Source: JABCPE02 sp963518845
GTDB lineage: Bacteria > Bacteroidota > Bacteroidia > Flavobacteriales > Weeksellaceae
Length of the DNA: 64,000 nt
Direction of reading: 5' to 3'
NCBI GenBank assembly: GCA_963518845.1
Contig: CAUQKV010000003.1
Coordinates: 47,852-111,851 of the forward strand
In this document: in pieces, positions 32,602 through 42,409 of the stretch
Layout: every line of letters begins with the position of its first letter
Position numbering within the stretch: position 1 is the stretch's first letter
Made by a program: the position numbers and the translations under genes
The notes under the pieces: model-generated
Databases searched by the model: none
Told to the model about the DNA's origin: nothing
Seen by the model: the letters and a program-made list of their open reading frames with translations, nothing else

Positions 32602-34944
32602 CTAATTTATTTTTTCCAATTTGGCAAATTTCAAAATCAAGTTCTTTTCGCCTTCTGTAGCAAATTTTATTTTTGCTTTCACATTATTAGGGTCTGTTCC
32701 ATCCAAAAACAGCACTTCTCCCACTCCGAAACGATTATGCCTTACTCTGTCCCCTACTTCTATATCTTGGGACTGACTGCTGTCAGGAGTATTTATTTTC
32801 GCAGATGAAACAGGAGTCAAATTCCTTTTAATAGGCTGTTCTGGTAATTTTTGTTCATCGGTAGAAGAAAGTTTTTTCTTTGGTTCTTTCTTTTGGAAAG
32901 CCCTCGGCATGCTCGGCGTATCATCAAAAATACTAGATGACAGCCCAGAACGATTAATCCCCCTGTTTTCCACCATAGGATTGATAAAATCCAAATAATC
33001 TGTATCTACTTCACTGAGAAAACGGCTCGGCTCCGAATCCGTGATTTTTCCCCACTGAAAACGCGAAACAGCATAAGAGAAAAACGCCTGTTTTTCAGCT
33101 CTTGTAAGAGCTACATAGAACAACCTGCGTTCCTCTTCCAGCTCCTCACGGGAGTTAGAACTCATAAAACTAGGGAACAGACCTTCTTCCAGCCCTACGA
33201 TGTAGACAATAGGAAATTCCAGCCCTTTGGAAAGGTGTATCGTCATCAGAGAGACTTTATCACCTTCCTCATCATTCTCCTGTGTATCAGCAGATAAGGC
33301 TATGTTTTCAAGGAAATTAGACAAACTTGGATCGCCATCTTCCAGCTGCTGCTGTTCATCTATAAACCCCTGCATGGAGTTCATCAATTCGTGAATATTT
33401 TCCACTCGTGAGATTCCTTCTGGTGTTTGGTCTTCTTTCAAAGATTTTATCAAACCACTCTTTTTAGCCACTTCCATCGCTACTTGATAGACATTTTCTG
33501 TTTTCAGCATCACTTGGAAAGCCTTTATCATCTGCCAGAAATCATTCAATTTAGTTAAAGCCGAATTATTTACTCCTAAATTCGGTGCGTGAAACGGCAG
33601 AGCATCCAGCACATTAGCAATAGACTGCCCTATCGAATCGGCATAAACAATGAGTTTATTCTGCGTAGTCTCTCCTATCCCACGCATCGGATAATTGATA
33701 ATTCTAAGCAAAGCTTCCGAATCATTTTCATTAACCAAAAGTCTGAGATACGCCAGCAAATCCTTTATTTCTTTTCTTTGATAAAAAGATAATCCGCCAT
33801 ACACTCGGTAAGGAATATTTTTCCTTCTCAAAGCATCTTCGAAGGCTCTGGTCTGGGAGTTTGTACGATACAAAATCGCAAAATCATTAAATTTTTTCTG
33901 ATTAAAATTATGCTGTTCCCAGATATTTCCTGCCACAAAGTTCGCCTCATCTGCATCAGATAGAGAGCGGTAGACTTTTATCTTTTCTCCGATTTCGTTA
34001 TCACTGAATACATTTTTCTCAAACTGATTTATATTTTTGGAAATCAAATCATTAGCTGCATTTACGATATTCTGTGTAGAGCGGTAATTCTGCTCCAATG
34101 AAACGATTTTCGCATCGGGATAATCCTTTTTAAAATTCAAAATATTCTGAATATTAGCCCCACGGAAAGAGTAGATAGACTGCGCATCATCCCCTACCAC
34201 GCATATATTTTCAAATTTAGATGCTAAAGCCTTCACTATCAGATACTGAGAGTGGTTCGTATCCTGATACTCATCCACCAGAATATACCGAAATCTATCC
34301 TGATATTTCGCTAAAACTTCTGGAAATCTCGTAAGTAATTCATTGGTTTTCAATAACAAATCATCAAAATCCATCGCCCCGTTCTTAAAACAGGTTTCTA
34401 CATATTTCTGATAAATCTGCCCCATCAGCTTCATATTAGCCCGTTCATCGGCTTCCATCAGCTCTGGATTGTTATAATAGGCTTTTACTGTAATCAGATT
34501 GTTTTTATACTGAGAAATTCTACCCTGTACTTTCTTTGGTTTATACAGTTCAGAATCTATATTCATCTCTTTAAGGACTTTTTTCAGTACATTGAGAGAG
34601 TCTTGGGTGTCATAAATAGTAAAATTAGACGGAAAACCAAGATAATGAGCTTCACTCCTCAAAATCCGCGCGAAAACAGAGTGAAAAGTACCCATCCAAA
34701 GGCTTTTAGCATCGCTATTTCCTACCACCTTTGCGATACGCTCTTTCATCTCTCGGGCAGCCTTATTGGTAAAAGTAAGCGCCAGAATATTAAAAGGATC
34801 CGCTCCATTGGTTATCAGATGTGCTATACGCATCGTAAGAACACGAGTTTTCCCAGACCCTGCTCCAGCAAGCACCATCAGAGGCCCTTGCAGAGAGGTC
34901 ACGGCTTCATATTGAGCATTATTTAATCCTTTTAGGTAATCCAT
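32602..34944 (-). CDS. uvrD: UvrD/PcrA/Rep-type superfamily 1 DNA helicase
   Basis: A 3'-5' DNA helicase for repair and fork maintenance. SF1A motifs appear in order: Q motif LNNAQYEAV, motif I AGAGSGKTR, motif Ia LTFTNKAAREM, motif II VDEYQDTN, motif III GDDAQSIYSFRGA, motif IV QNYRSTQNI, motif V MTIHLSKGLEFP, motif VI VALTRAEK. The C-terminus has a Tudor-like domain (VGDRVRHNRFGVGEV) as in PcrA/UvrD. I use ATG 34944 (MDYLKGL); an in-frame TTG at 34956 is four codons upstream. First gene of the pfkA unit. Confidence 0.96.
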   Translation of the reverse strand: MDYLKGLNNAQYEAVTSLQGPLMVLAGAGSGKTRVLTMRIAHLITNGADPFNILALTFTNKAAREMKERIAKVVGNSDAKSLWMGTFHSVFARILRSEAHYLGFPSNFTIYDTQDSLNVLKKVLKEMNIDSELYKPKKVQGRISQYKNNLITVKAYYNNPELMEADERANMKLMGQIYQKYVETCFKNGAMDFDDLLLKTNELLTRFPEVLAKYQDRFRYILVDEYQDTNHSQYLIVKALASKFENICVVGDDAQSIYSFRGANIQNILNFKKDYPDAKIVSLEQNYRSTQNIVNAANDLISKNINQFEKNVFSDNEIGEKIKVYRSLSDADEANFVAGNIWEQHNFNQKKFNDFAILYRTNSQTRAFEDALRRKNIPYRVYGGLSFYQRKEIKDLLAYLRLLVNENDSEALLRIINYPMRGIGETTQNKLIVYADSIGQSIANVLDALPFHAPNLGVNNSALTKLNDFWQMIKAFQVMLKTENVYQVAMEVAKKSGLIKSLKEDQTPEGISRVENIHELMNSMQGFIDEQQQLEDGDPSLSNFLENIALSADTQENDEEGDKVSLMTIHLSKGLEFPIVYIVGLEEGLFPSFMSSNSREELEEERRLFYVALTRAEKQAFFSYAVSRFQWGKITDSEPSRFLSEVDTDYLDFINPMVENRGINRSGLSSSIFDDTPSMPRAFQKKEPKKKLSSTDEQKLPEQPIKRNLTPVSSAKINTPDSSQSQDIEVGDRVRHNRFGVGEVLFLDGTDPNNVKAKIKFATEGEKNLILKFAKLEKIN

Positions 34945-34966
34945 ATTTTTGAACAAATTAAGCCCA

Positions 34967-34974
34967 CAAATTTA
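34967..34974 (-). promoter_or_regulatory. Promoter -7 box (TAAATTTG) of uvrD
   Basis: TAAATTTG on the minus strand, 22 bp before the ATG at 34944. No clear -33 box. Confidence 0.5.
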
Positions 34975-35050
34975 AACTATTTTTTCTTTTATTTTTCTAA
35001 TTATTTTTTTGGATTATGAAAGAAAAACACTTTTTAATAAAAAATTTTGT

Positions 35051-35058
35051 TAATTTTG
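35051..35058 (+). promoter_or_regulatory. Promoter -7 box (TAATTTTG) of the M16 peptidase operon
   Basis: TAATTTTG, with an expected leader of about 44 nt before the ATG at 35106. A second TTTTG occurs 6 bp upstream. Confidence 0.5.
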
Positions 35059-35105
35059 TAACATTTCGTGATTTTTTATACTAATAGAGTAAAATTTAAA
35101 TTTTT

Positions 35106-36416
35106 ATGAGAAAAAGATTTCTATCAATCGCAATGGCAGCTTCTTTCGCAATGCTGTTTAATGCGCAGCAAATCAAGTTTGAAGAATATGATTTGCCAAA
35201 CGGGTTACATGTGATTTTACACCAAGACAATTCTGCTCCTGTGGTGACCACTTCGGTAATGTATCATGTGGGTGCAAAGGATGAAGCGGCTGGGAGAACT
35301 GGTTTCGCGCACTTTTTTGAGCACCTTTTATTTGAAGGAACTAAAAACATCAAACGAGGCGAGTGGTTCAAAATAGTATCTGCTAATGGAGGTTCTAACA
35401 ACGCTAACACAGACCCTGACCGCACTTATTACTATGAAACTTTCCCTTCTAACAATGAACAGCTCGGGCTTTGGATGGAAGCAGAAAGACTAAGACACCC
35501 TGTTATCAATCAGATTGGAGTAGATACTCAGAGAGAAGTAGTAAAAGAAGAAAAAAGGCTAAGAATGGACAACCAGCCTTACGGTGGGCTTTTCAATGCT
35601 ATTCTTACTACTTTGTTCAAAAAACACCCTTACAAAGGAACTGTTATCGGTTCTATGGAGGATTTAAATTCAGCAAAATTAGAAGAATTTAATGCTTTCT
35701 TTAAGAAATATTACATTCCTAACAATGCCACTTTGGTAGTCGCTGGAGACATCAAACCAGAGCAGACTAAAAAATGGATTAACGAATATTTCGGCAGCAT
35801 CCCAAAAGGAACGCCTATTACTCGTAATTTCCCTAAAGAAACTCCTATTACGCAAGAGTTTGAGGAAACGATATATGATGCTAACACCCAGATCCCTGCC
35901 TATATCTTCGCTTACAGAACACCTGCTGGAAACGAGAGAGATGCCTACATCCTAAGCATGCTGGGAAGCTACCTAAGCAAAGGTAAATCTTCTGTTCTTT
36001 ATAAAAAACTAGTAGATAATGAGAAAAAAGCATTGGCTGTAGAGGCGTTCAACCTTGGATTGGTAGACCATAGTATCTTTGCTTTCTTTGCTATTCCTAT
36101 GGGAAATACTTCAAAAGATGTTTTGAAAAAAGACATCGATGCTGAAATCAAAAAACTTCAGACTGATTTAATCTCAGAGGAAGATTATCAAAAACTTCAA
36201 AACCAAGTGGAAAACGATTTCGTAAATGCTAACTCTTCTGTGGAAGGTATTGCTAACACATTAGCAGACAGTTATTTACTAAAAGGAAACACCAACTTGA
36301 TTAACGAAGAAATCAACATCTATCGCTCTATCACGAGAGAAGATTTGAGAAATGCTGCTAAAAAATACCTAAACAGCAACCAAAGAGCTATCATTAACTA
36401 CTTACCTAAAAAATAA
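35106..36416 (+). CDS. M16 family zinc peptidase, catalytic partner
   Basis: A secreted pitrilysin-family peptidase of 436 residues with a signal peptide ending near residue 20 (FNAQQ). The inverted zinc motif HxxEH is H69-F-F-E-H73 and the third ligand is among E148/E149 in EVVKEEKRL. It contains one catalytic and one non-catalytic M16 half-domain, so it needs a partner to form the closed chamber. That partner is encoded 7 bp downstream. Substrates are probably short periplasmic peptides; inference. Confidence 0.93.
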   Translation: MRKRFLSIAMAASFAMLFNAQQIKFEEYDLPNGLHVILHQDNSAPVVTTSVMYHVGAKDEAAGRTGFAHFFEHLLFEGTKNIKRGEWFKIVSANGGSNNANTDPDRTYYYETFPSNNEQLGLWMEAERLRHPVINQIGVDTQREVVKEEKRLRMDNQPYGGLFNAILTTLFKKHPYKGTVIGSMEDLNSAKLEEFNAFFKKYYIPNNATLVVAGDIKPEQTKKWINEYFGSIPKGTPITRNFPKETPITQEFEETIYDANTQIPAYIFAYRTPAGNERDAYILSMLGSYLSKGKSSVLYKKLVDNEKKALAVEAFNLGLVDHSIFAFFAIPMGNTSKDVLKKDIDAEIKKLQTDLISEEDYQKLQNQVENDFVNANSSVEGIANTLADSYLLKGNTNLINEEINIYRSITREDLRNAAKKYLNSNQRAIINYLPKK

Positions 36417-36423
36417 TTGACCA

Positions 36424-38463
36424 ATGAAGAACATTAAATATATCGCGGCTGCATTCCTATTTTCTGGAATGGTCTATGCACAAAATATTGACATCAATGC
36501 AATGCCTAAACCAGGCCCTACACCTGCTATCAACATTGCAAAGCCCAGCACTTTTAAACTTAAAAACGGACTTACTGTATTGGTAGTAGAAAACAACAAA
36601 CTTCCAAGAGTAAATATCCGTCTTACTATAGACAGACCTCCTGTTTATGAAGGAAATATTGTAGGTGTTGGAGAAATCATGGCTGACCAGCTTGGCATGG
36701 GAACTACTAAACTAAGCAAAGAAGAATTCAACAAAAAAATTGATTTCTTAGGAGCATATCTTAGTTTTTCTTCAGAAGGAGCAGGAGCCAATACCCTTTC
36801 TAAATACTCTACGCAGGTTATCAGTCTGATGGCAGATGCTATTATCAATCCAAAATTCTCTGCGGAGGAAGTGAATAAATCCAAAGAAAGAACCATCGAG
36901 GGATTAAAGACAAAAGAAAAAGATGCTGGTGAAATCGCTAGACGAGTTGATAATGCGCTTACTTATGGTAAAAACACGGCTCTTGGTGAATTTGTAACAG
37001 AAGAAAGCATCAACAGAATCCAGCTGAAAGATGTTCAGGATTTTTATAAAAAATACTATGCGCCAGACAATGCTTATTTGGTGATTGTAGGAGATGTAAA
37101 AACTTCCGAAATCAAAAAATTAGTAGAAAAAGAATTCGGAAAATGGAAAAAATCTGGAACTAAATTCGCTGCGGTAGAACCTACTAAAAACCTGCCTACT
37201 ACGGAAATCAACATCGTAGATGTGCCTACGGCTGTACAGTCTGTTATCCGTGTAGGAAATATCTCCACTCTCCAAATGAAAGACCCGCAGTATTTCAGTG
37301 GAGTGATTGCCAACTACATCCTTGGTGGCGGTGGAGAAGCTAGATTATTCATGAATCTTCGTGAAAAAAATGGCTATACTTATGGAGCTTATTCTCGCCT
37401 TTCTACAAGCAAATACAGCCCTAGTTTCACAGCTAACGCAAGCGTAAGAAACGAAGTAACGGACAAAGCCGTAGTAGAATTCATGAACGAATTAAAAGGT
37501 ATTTCTCAAATAAAACCAGAGGAATTAGCCAATGCAAAAGCAAAACTAAAAGGAGAGTTCATCATGTCATTAGAAAAACCTGAAACTATCGCAAGGTTTG
37601 CTCTTAATGAAAGACTTTACAGCCTTCCTGCTGATTTCTATACCAACTATCTGAAATCCATAGATAAAGTGACTACTGCTGATGTTTCTGCTGCTGCAAA
37701 AGCCAATATCCTTCCTAACCAAAGTAGAATTTTCGTGGCTGGAAAAGGTGCTGAAATCGCAGAAGGTTTAGAGAAGTTAGGCTATCCTGTGAAATACTTT
37801 GACAAATTTGCGAATCCCGCTTCCAAACCAGAAACAAAGAAAATAGCTGCGGGCGTTACCGCTGAATCCATCGGACAGAAATACATCACTACTATCGGAG
37901 GAAAAGTAAATGTAGAGAAAATCAATTCATTACAGATGAACGCTTCTGCCACTACACAAGGGATGACCATAGAAACTGCAATTTTATATGCAAAAGGAGG
38001 AAAAACATCTGTAGAAATGAAAATGATGGGACAGACTATACAGAAAATCGTTTTCGATGGTAAAGACGGCTACATGATGGTACAGGGACAAAAACAACCA
38101 CTGCCAGCAGAACTAAAAGAAGAGTTGGCTGCAAATAAAGAAATCTTCCCAGAGCTGGATTTCAATGCTAAAAATACGACATTAAGAGGCATTGAAAACA
38201 TAAACGGAGAGGATGCTTACGCTGTGAAAAAAGGAAATAAAACTTACTTCTACAGCGTAAAAACTGGGCTAAAAGTAGGTGAATCCCAAACACAGAAAAT
38301 GCAAGGACAAGAAGTCATAGTTCCTACTTACTACTCTGATTACAAAGAGGTTTCAGGAGTAAAATCACCTTTCAAAATCAGCCAAAATATGGGAGGTATA
38401 GAAATGAACTTTGAGGTAAAATCCTACGAAATCAATAAAGCAACGGATAAAGATTTTAAATAA
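36424..38463 (+). CDS. M16 family peptidase-like protein, non-catalytic partner with extra C-terminal domain
   Basis: A 679-residue secreted protein (signal ends near MVYAQN). Residues about 45-460 are an M16 double domain, but the place of HxxEH reads GVGEIMADQLGMGT, so both zinc histidines are missing. The second half keeps the R/Y substrate loop (GEARLFMNLREKNGYTYGAY). Beyond residue 480 there is an additional beta-rich domain of about 200 residues (GKVNVEKINSLQMNASATTQG and onward) resembling outer-membrane lipoprotein-sorting folds. It should pair with the catalytic protein made from the gene 7 bp upstream. Confidence 0.9.
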   Translation: MKNIKYIAAAFLFSGMVYAQNIDINAMPKPGPTPAINIAKPSTFKLKNGLTVLVVENNKLPRVNIRLTIDRPPVYEGNIVGVGEIMADQLGMGTTKLSKEEFNKKIDFLGAYLSFSSEGAGANTLSKYSTQVISLMADAIINPKFSAEEVNKSKERTIEGLKTKEKDAGEIARRVDNALTYGKNTALGEFVTEESINRIQLKDVQDFYKKYYAPDNAYLVIVGDVKTSEIKKLVEKEFGKWKKSGTKFAAVEPTKNLPTTEINIVDVPTAVQSVIRVGNISTLQMKDPQYFSGVIANYILGGGGEARLFMNLREKNGYTYGAYSRLSTSKYSPSFTANASVRNEVTDKAVVEFMNELKGISQIKPEELANAKAKLKGEFIMSLEKPETIARFALNERLYSLPADFYTNYLKSIDKVTTADVSAAAKANILPNQSRIFVAGKGAEIAEGLEKLGYPVKYFDKFANPASKPETKKIAAGVTAESIGQKYITTIGGKVNVEKINSLQMNASATTQGMTIETAILYAKGGKTSVEMKMMGQTIQKIVFDGKDGYMMVQGQKQPLPAELKEELAANKEIFPELDFNAKNTTLRGIENINGEDAYAVKKGNKTYFYSVKTGLKVGESQTQKMQGQEVIVPTYYSDYKEVSGVKSPFKISQNMGGIEMNFEVKSYEINKATDKDFK

Positions 38464-38481
38464 TCATCCATTAACCAACAG

Positions 38482-38512
38482 CCAGCCTTCAAAAGAAGGC
38501 TGGTTTATTTTT
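38482..38512 (+). terminator. Intrinsic terminator after the M16 operon
   Basis: CCAGCCTTC pairs with GAAGGCTGG around loop AAAA, followed by TTTATTTTT. Confidence 0.92.
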
Positions 38513-38567
38513 ATGAACTAAATAATGTATCTATTCATAATTATTTATGATTAAATTTAACAATGAA

Positions 38568-38599
38568 TTTGCACAGTTCAAAAAAAAGCAATAATTTTG
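38568..38599 (+). promoter_or_regulatory. Promoter of rpsF-rpsR-rplI (TTTG-N20-TAATTTTG)
   Basis: TTTG at 38568-38571 and TAATTTTG at 38592-38599 are exactly 20 bp apart, one of the best promoters in the window. The leader is about 26 nt. Confidence 0.82.
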
Positions 38600-38628
38600 C
38601 AAACTAATTAAATAAATATTTCAACATT

Positions 38629-38970
38629 ATGAATCATTATGAAACTGTTTTCATTTTAACTCCCGTTCTATCTGATTCTCAGGTGGAGGAAGCAGTGAGA
38701 AAATTTGAAGACCTTTTAAAGGAGCACAATTGTGAAATTGTAGCAAAAGAAAACTGGGGACTTAGAAAATTAGCTTACCCTATCCAATTAAAGAAAAATG
38801 GATTCTACACTTTGATAGAGTTCAAAGGAGAAGGAGCAGTAGTAGCTGACCTAGAATTAGCTTTCAAGAGAGATGAAAGAGTAATCCGTTACCTTACTAC
38901 TAAACTTGACAAACACGCAGTAGAATACGCTGTTACAAGAAGAGCTAAACTAAAATCTCAAAAAGCTTAA
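38629..38970 (+). CDS. rpsF: 30S ribosomal protein S6
   Basis: A small-subunit protein that binds 16S rRNA with S18. The N-terminus MNHYETVFILTPVLSDSQVEE and the segment NWGLRKLAYPIQLKKNGFYT are characteristic. At 113 residues it has normal length. First gene of the conserved S6-S18-L9 operon, with no primosomal or single-strand binding gene inserted between S6 and S18. Confidence 0.98.
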   Translation: MNHYETVFILTPVLSDSQVEEAVRKFEDLLKEHNCEIVAKENWGLRKLAYPIQLKKNGFYTLIEFKGEGAVVADLELAFKRDERVIRYLTTKLDKHAVEYAVTRRAKLKSQKA

Positions 38971-38998
38971 TTTATTAACCCTTTAAAAATTTATTCAA

Positions 38999-39301
38999 AT
39001 GGCAATAGATGAAATGGCACAACAAGCCGCAGCAGGAGGAGAATCTGAAGTAAAATTCCTTACTCCGCTGGATATCAATACTAAATCTGATAAAAAATAC
39101 TGTAGATTTAGAAAATATGGAATCAAATATGTAGATTACAAGGATACTAACTTCCTTCTACAATTCGTAAACGAACAAGGTAAAATTTTACCAAGAAGAT
39201 ACACAGGAACTTCTTTAAAATACCAAAGAAAAGTTTCTGCAGCTATTAAGAGAGCAAGACACCTTGCATTAATGCCTTATGTTGCTGATTTATTAAAATA
39301 A
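38999..39301 (+). CDS. rpsR: 30S ribosomal protein S18
   Basis: The conserved core KKYCRFRKYGIKYVDYKD, the FVNEQGKILPRRYTGTSLKY segment and the basic AIKRARHLALMPYV end identify S18. It has an N-terminal extension of about 30 residues rich in Ala, Gly and Glu (AQQAAAGGESE), usual for Bacteroidetes S18. It heterodimerises with S6 on the platform of the 30S subunit. Confidence 0.98.
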   Translation: MAIDEMAQQAAAGGESEVKFLTPLDINTKSDKKYCRFRKYGIKYVDYKDTNFLLQFVNEQGKILPRRYTGTSLKYQRKVSAAIKRARHLALMPYVADLLK

Positions 39302-39328
39302 TTCTAACGCAAAACGGACAACAACAAA

Positions 39329-39823
39329 ATGGAAATCATTCTAAAAAAAGATGTAGAGAATTTAGGACTAGAATTCGATACAGTATCAGTAAAACCAGGT
39401 TATGCTAGAAACTTCCTTATTCCACAAGGATTAGCAGTTTTGGCTACACCTAAAAACAGAGCAGAACTTGCTGCTACACTAGAAGCAAGAAAAGAAGAAG
39501 AAGCTAAACTAATCGCTGCTGCGAAGAGCATCGTAGAACAATTGAAAAAAACTACTGTTTCTATCGCTGCTAAAGTAGGTGCTGGAGATAGATTATTCGG
39601 TTCTATCAACAATATCAACCTAGCTGAAGCTCTTGCAAACGCTGGAGTAAATGTTGATAAAAAATATATCAGAATCCCTGGTAACTCTATCAAGAGATTA
39701 GGAAAATTCTCTGCTAAAATCAGACTTCACAGAGATGTAGAGCATGAATACGAATTTGATGTAGTATCTGATGCTCCTGCAGCTCCTGCTAAAAAAGAAG
39801 AAGTTAAATCTGAAGAAGCTTAG
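39329..39823 (+). CDS. rplI: 50S ribosomal protein L9
   Basis: The N-terminal domain begins MEIILKKDVENLGL and includes the signature GYARNFLIPQGLAVLAT. A long central helix rich in Ala, Glu and Lys joins it to the C-terminal domain (IRLHRDVEHEYEFDVVSD). The 164 residues include a short Ala/Lys/Glu tail after the second domain. Last gene of the S6-S18-L9 operon, followed by a strong terminator. Confidence 0.98.
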   Translation: MEIILKKDVENLGLEFDTVSVKPGYARNFLIPQGLAVLATPKNRAELAATLEARKEEEAKLIAAAKSIVEQLKKTTVSIAAKVGAGDRLFGSINNINLAEALANAGVNVDKKYIRIPGNSIKRLGKFSAKIRLHRDVEHEYEFDVVSDAPAAPAKKEEVKSEEA

Positions 39824-39843
39824 TTTCGGACTTTTATAAAATT

Positions 39844-39877
39844 AAAAAAACCTCTTTTTAGAAAGAGGTTTTTTTTA
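39844..39877. terminator. Bidirectional terminator between rplI and holB
   Basis: AACCTCTTT and AAAGAGGTT form the stem with A and T runs on both sides, placed between convergent genes. Confidence 0.92.
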
Positions 39878-39879
39878 GT

Positions 39880-40995
39880 TTAATATCCTTTATGAATATA
39901 TCTTATCAATTTTATTCCTAAATCTGTCCAAACAATTTTAGAGTTGGCATTTCTTTGAATATGCAAATCTGCCAAGTTGATTTCATCTAAAATCAGCTCT
40001 ATATTCGCTCCTTGGATGTATGTAGAAAAGGCATCCCAATTAAAATTATTTTTAGTGAGTTTCTTATAAACCAACCCTTCTGCTCCATAATTTTGAATCA
40101 AAGCCAGACGGAACATTTCCAAACAATAATTCAAAAAATCCTTCTGTTTATCCCTATTCCACTCGGATATTGCGCGTGCCCAATGGATAATTTCCCGCAG
40201 AACGACTGGCTTTTTCTTCGCCTGAAAAGCATTTCTCACCCAAGTGATGAATAACTCCTCAAAATCATCATCTAACCTGCCTTTCTCAGCTATTTTTTGA
40301 GCAACATTAAAATTTCCCTGCGACTGATAGGCTATTTCTCTTGCCTGCTCTTCGGAGATTTCATAAAGGCTGAGCAGCGCATTTTGAATCTCTTCGTCCT
40401 CTATTCTTGGAACTTCTATTATCTGACAACGAGACAAAATGGTCTGTAAAATATTTTCTATACTATTGGTCAATAGGAAGATTTTTGTTTTTTCTGGTGG
40501 TTCTTCCAAAAACTTCAAAAATTTATTCGCTGCTGAAGCATTCATCTTATCTATCCCCCATACAATAAGGATTTTCGTTCCTCCTTCATAACTTTTTAGG
40601 CTAAAAATCTTTCCCCATTCCTCCACCTCATCCACAGAAATAAGTAACTGTTTATTCCCATCTAAAACCTCTCCCCAATCATGAATAGATATATAAGGAT
40701 TGGCCAAAATCATCTCCCGCCATTCCTGAAAAAAGTTCTTACTCAGCGAGTTATTATTTTTAGTAAAAACAGGAAAACTAAAGTGCAAATCAACATGGTT
40801 AAGCGTTTCCACCTTTGGAGCAGAATGTTCGTTCTCTCTTCTAAAAAGCTCCTGCACATAGGCTAAAACCAAAGGAAGCCCGCCATAGCCTTCCTCGCCT
40901 ACAAATAACTGAGCGTGAGCTACTCTGTCTTTGTTGATGGAATCTTGAAGAATTTCTATCAGTTTTTTTTGTCCTATTATTTGAGTCCAATTCAT
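39880..40995 (-). CDS. holB: DNA polymerase III delta-prime subunit
   Basis: An AAA+ clamp-loader subunit. It starts WTQIIGQKKLIEILQDSI and has VAHAQLFVGEEGYGG where the P-loop would be; the lysine is missing, as expected for delta-prime, which does not bind ATP. The sensor segment FLKFLEEPPEKTKIFLLT and the SRCQIIEVPRI arginine-finger motif (SRC) are present. There is no cysteine zinc module. With 371 residues it fits the family. The start codon lies about 5 nt downstream of a -7 box, so the mRNA should be leaderless. Confidence 0.92.
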   Translation of the reverse strand: MNWTQIIGQKKLIEILQDSINKDRVAHAQLFVGEEGYGGLPLVLAYVQELFRRENEHSAPKVETLNHVDLHFSFPVFTKNNNSLSKNFFQEWREMILANPYISIHDWGEVLDGNKQLLISVDEVEEWGKIFSLKSYEGGTKILIVWGIDKMNASAANKFLKFLEEPPEKTKIFLLTNSIENILQTILSRCQIIEVPRIEDEEIQNALLSLYEISEEQAREIAYQSQGNFNVAQKIAEKGRLDDDFEELFITWVRNAFQAKKKPVVLREIIHWARAISEWNRDKQKDFLNYCLEMFRLALIQNYGAEGLVYKKLTKNNFNWDAFSTYIQGANIELILDEINLADLHIQRNANSKIVWTDLGIKLIRYIHKGY

Positions 40996-40999
40996 AGCC

Positions 41000-41007
41000 C
41001 AAAGATA
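41000..41007 (-). promoter_or_regulatory. Promoter -7 box (TATCTTTG) giving leaderless holB mRNA
   Basis: TATCTTTG on the minus strand ends 5 nt before the A of the holB ATG. In Bacteroidetes promoters transcription begins a few bases after this box, so little or no leader remains. Confidence 0.55.
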
Positions 41008-41119
41008 GTATTTTTGGAGGGAATTTTTCTATTTTAACAGAAATAACATATTTTAACATTAAATAAATTTTTGATTTTCATTATTAATTAAGATATTTGC
41101 AATATTTTAAAAATAAAGA

Positions 41120-42397
41120 ATGAAGAAAATTGTCGTTTCAATTTTTGTGGCAGCATTAGGTTCACATGCAGCAGCTCAGAATATCGGAAACTCTCCTTAT
41201 GCAGCCTACGGAATCGGAGATATCAAATATGATAACTCTGTGGAAACTCGGTCTATGGGCGGGATTTCTACTGCTTATGTTTGGGATTTTAACAATCAAT
41301 TTAATTTTCAAAACCCTGCAGCAAACCAGAATTTGGAAATCACTTCCCTAAGATTTCATGGGACTAACGAAAACCAATATTTTAAATCTGGATATAATGG
41401 GAATAAATATAGCAAACATTCCTCCTATCTTTCAGGAATTTCCTTAGCTTTTCCTCTTTCTAAAAAGGTAAAATTAGGGATAGGATATCAGCCATATAGT
41501 TCAAAAGATTACAGCATTACACAGAGTACATCTCTACCAGATGGAACTGCTGGTGTCCAAAATTTCCATGGTGATGGCGGTATCAATCTTGTTCAGCTTG
41601 GAGTTGGGTATTCCATTACACCTAGTTTTTCAGTAGGTTTGTCCAACAATCTATACTTTGGGAGAATTTCTGATGTTCAAGAAACAGCCTATGAAAACAC
41701 TACTTTGGTAAGCAATATAGAAAACGAATCAAGTGTTACAAGTTTTAATTTCACATTAGGTTCTGTTTATCAGAAAAAACTTAAAAATAATAAAAAACTG
41801 ACTTTCGGGGCTTCTTATACTTTTGGGAATACTTCGGATTTTAAATCAACTTACACAAACAGCACCTATTATCTAAATGGGACTACTAAGTCTAATGAAG
41901 ATATTGTAGCACAAGAATCCAAAAACACAAGCAATACTATTCCGCAGAAATTATCCCTCGGTGTAGGATTCGGGCATGATGCTAAATGGTTTGTGTCTGG
42001 TCAGTTTGACTACAAAAGTGGGAAAAATGCAGAGTCTCTACGCTATCTATCTTACAGCTATGACAATGCTTACAGAGTATCTGTAGGGGGCTGGTATCTT
42101 CCTAACTACAATAATTTTAGAAATTATTTTTCAAGAGTTACCTACCGTTATGGGGCTTTCTATGAAAAAGGTCATCTGAATGTACAAGGCACGAATATCA
42201 ACCAATATGGGCTTTCATTCGGGGCATCTTTCCCTTTCCAAAAAAGCAATGTCACCAGACTTAGCACCTTGGATTTAGGTATTGAGTTAGGACGAAGAGG
42301 AACCGTTCAAAATAACTTAATCAGAGAAAATTTCTTGAATTTCACCATTGGTATAAACTTTGCCAACAAATGGTTTGAAAAACAATACTTTGACTAG
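41120..42397 (+). CDS. Putative outer-membrane beta-barrel protein, 425 aa
   Basis: A signal peptide ends near residue 19 (SHAAAQ). The following sequence NSPYAAYGIGDIKYDNSVETRSMGG is typical of a Bacteroidetes outer-membrane protein group related to FadL/PorV-like barrels: GIGD, then SMGG, then alternating strands with Tyr/Phe girdles up to FTIGINFANKWFEK. I cannot name the transport substrate. It precedes lptC by 12 bp, so the two are an operon and may both serve outer-membrane building. Confidence 0.82.
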   Translation: MKKIVVSIFVAALGSHAAAQNIGNSPYAAYGIGDIKYDNSVETRSMGGISTAYVWDFNNQFNFQNPAANQNLEITSLRFHGTNENQYFKSGYNGNKYSKHSSYLSGISLAFPLSKKVKLGIGYQPYSSKDYSITQSTSLPDGTAGVQNFHGDGGINLVQLGVGYSITPSFSVGLSNNLYFGRISDVQETAYENTTLVSNIENESSVTSFNFTLGSVYQKKLKNNKKLTFGASYTFGNTSDFKSTYTNSTYYLNGTTKSNEDIVAQESKNTSNTIPQKLSLGVGFGHDAKWFVSGQFDYKSGKNAESLRYLSYSYDNAYRVSVGGWYLPNYNNFRNYFSRVTYRYGAFYEKGHLNVQGTNINQYGLSFGASFPFQKSNVTRLSTLDLGIELGRRGTVQNNLIRENFLNFTIGINFANKWFEKQYFD

Positions 42398-42409
42398 TTT
42401 TTTCTTTTT

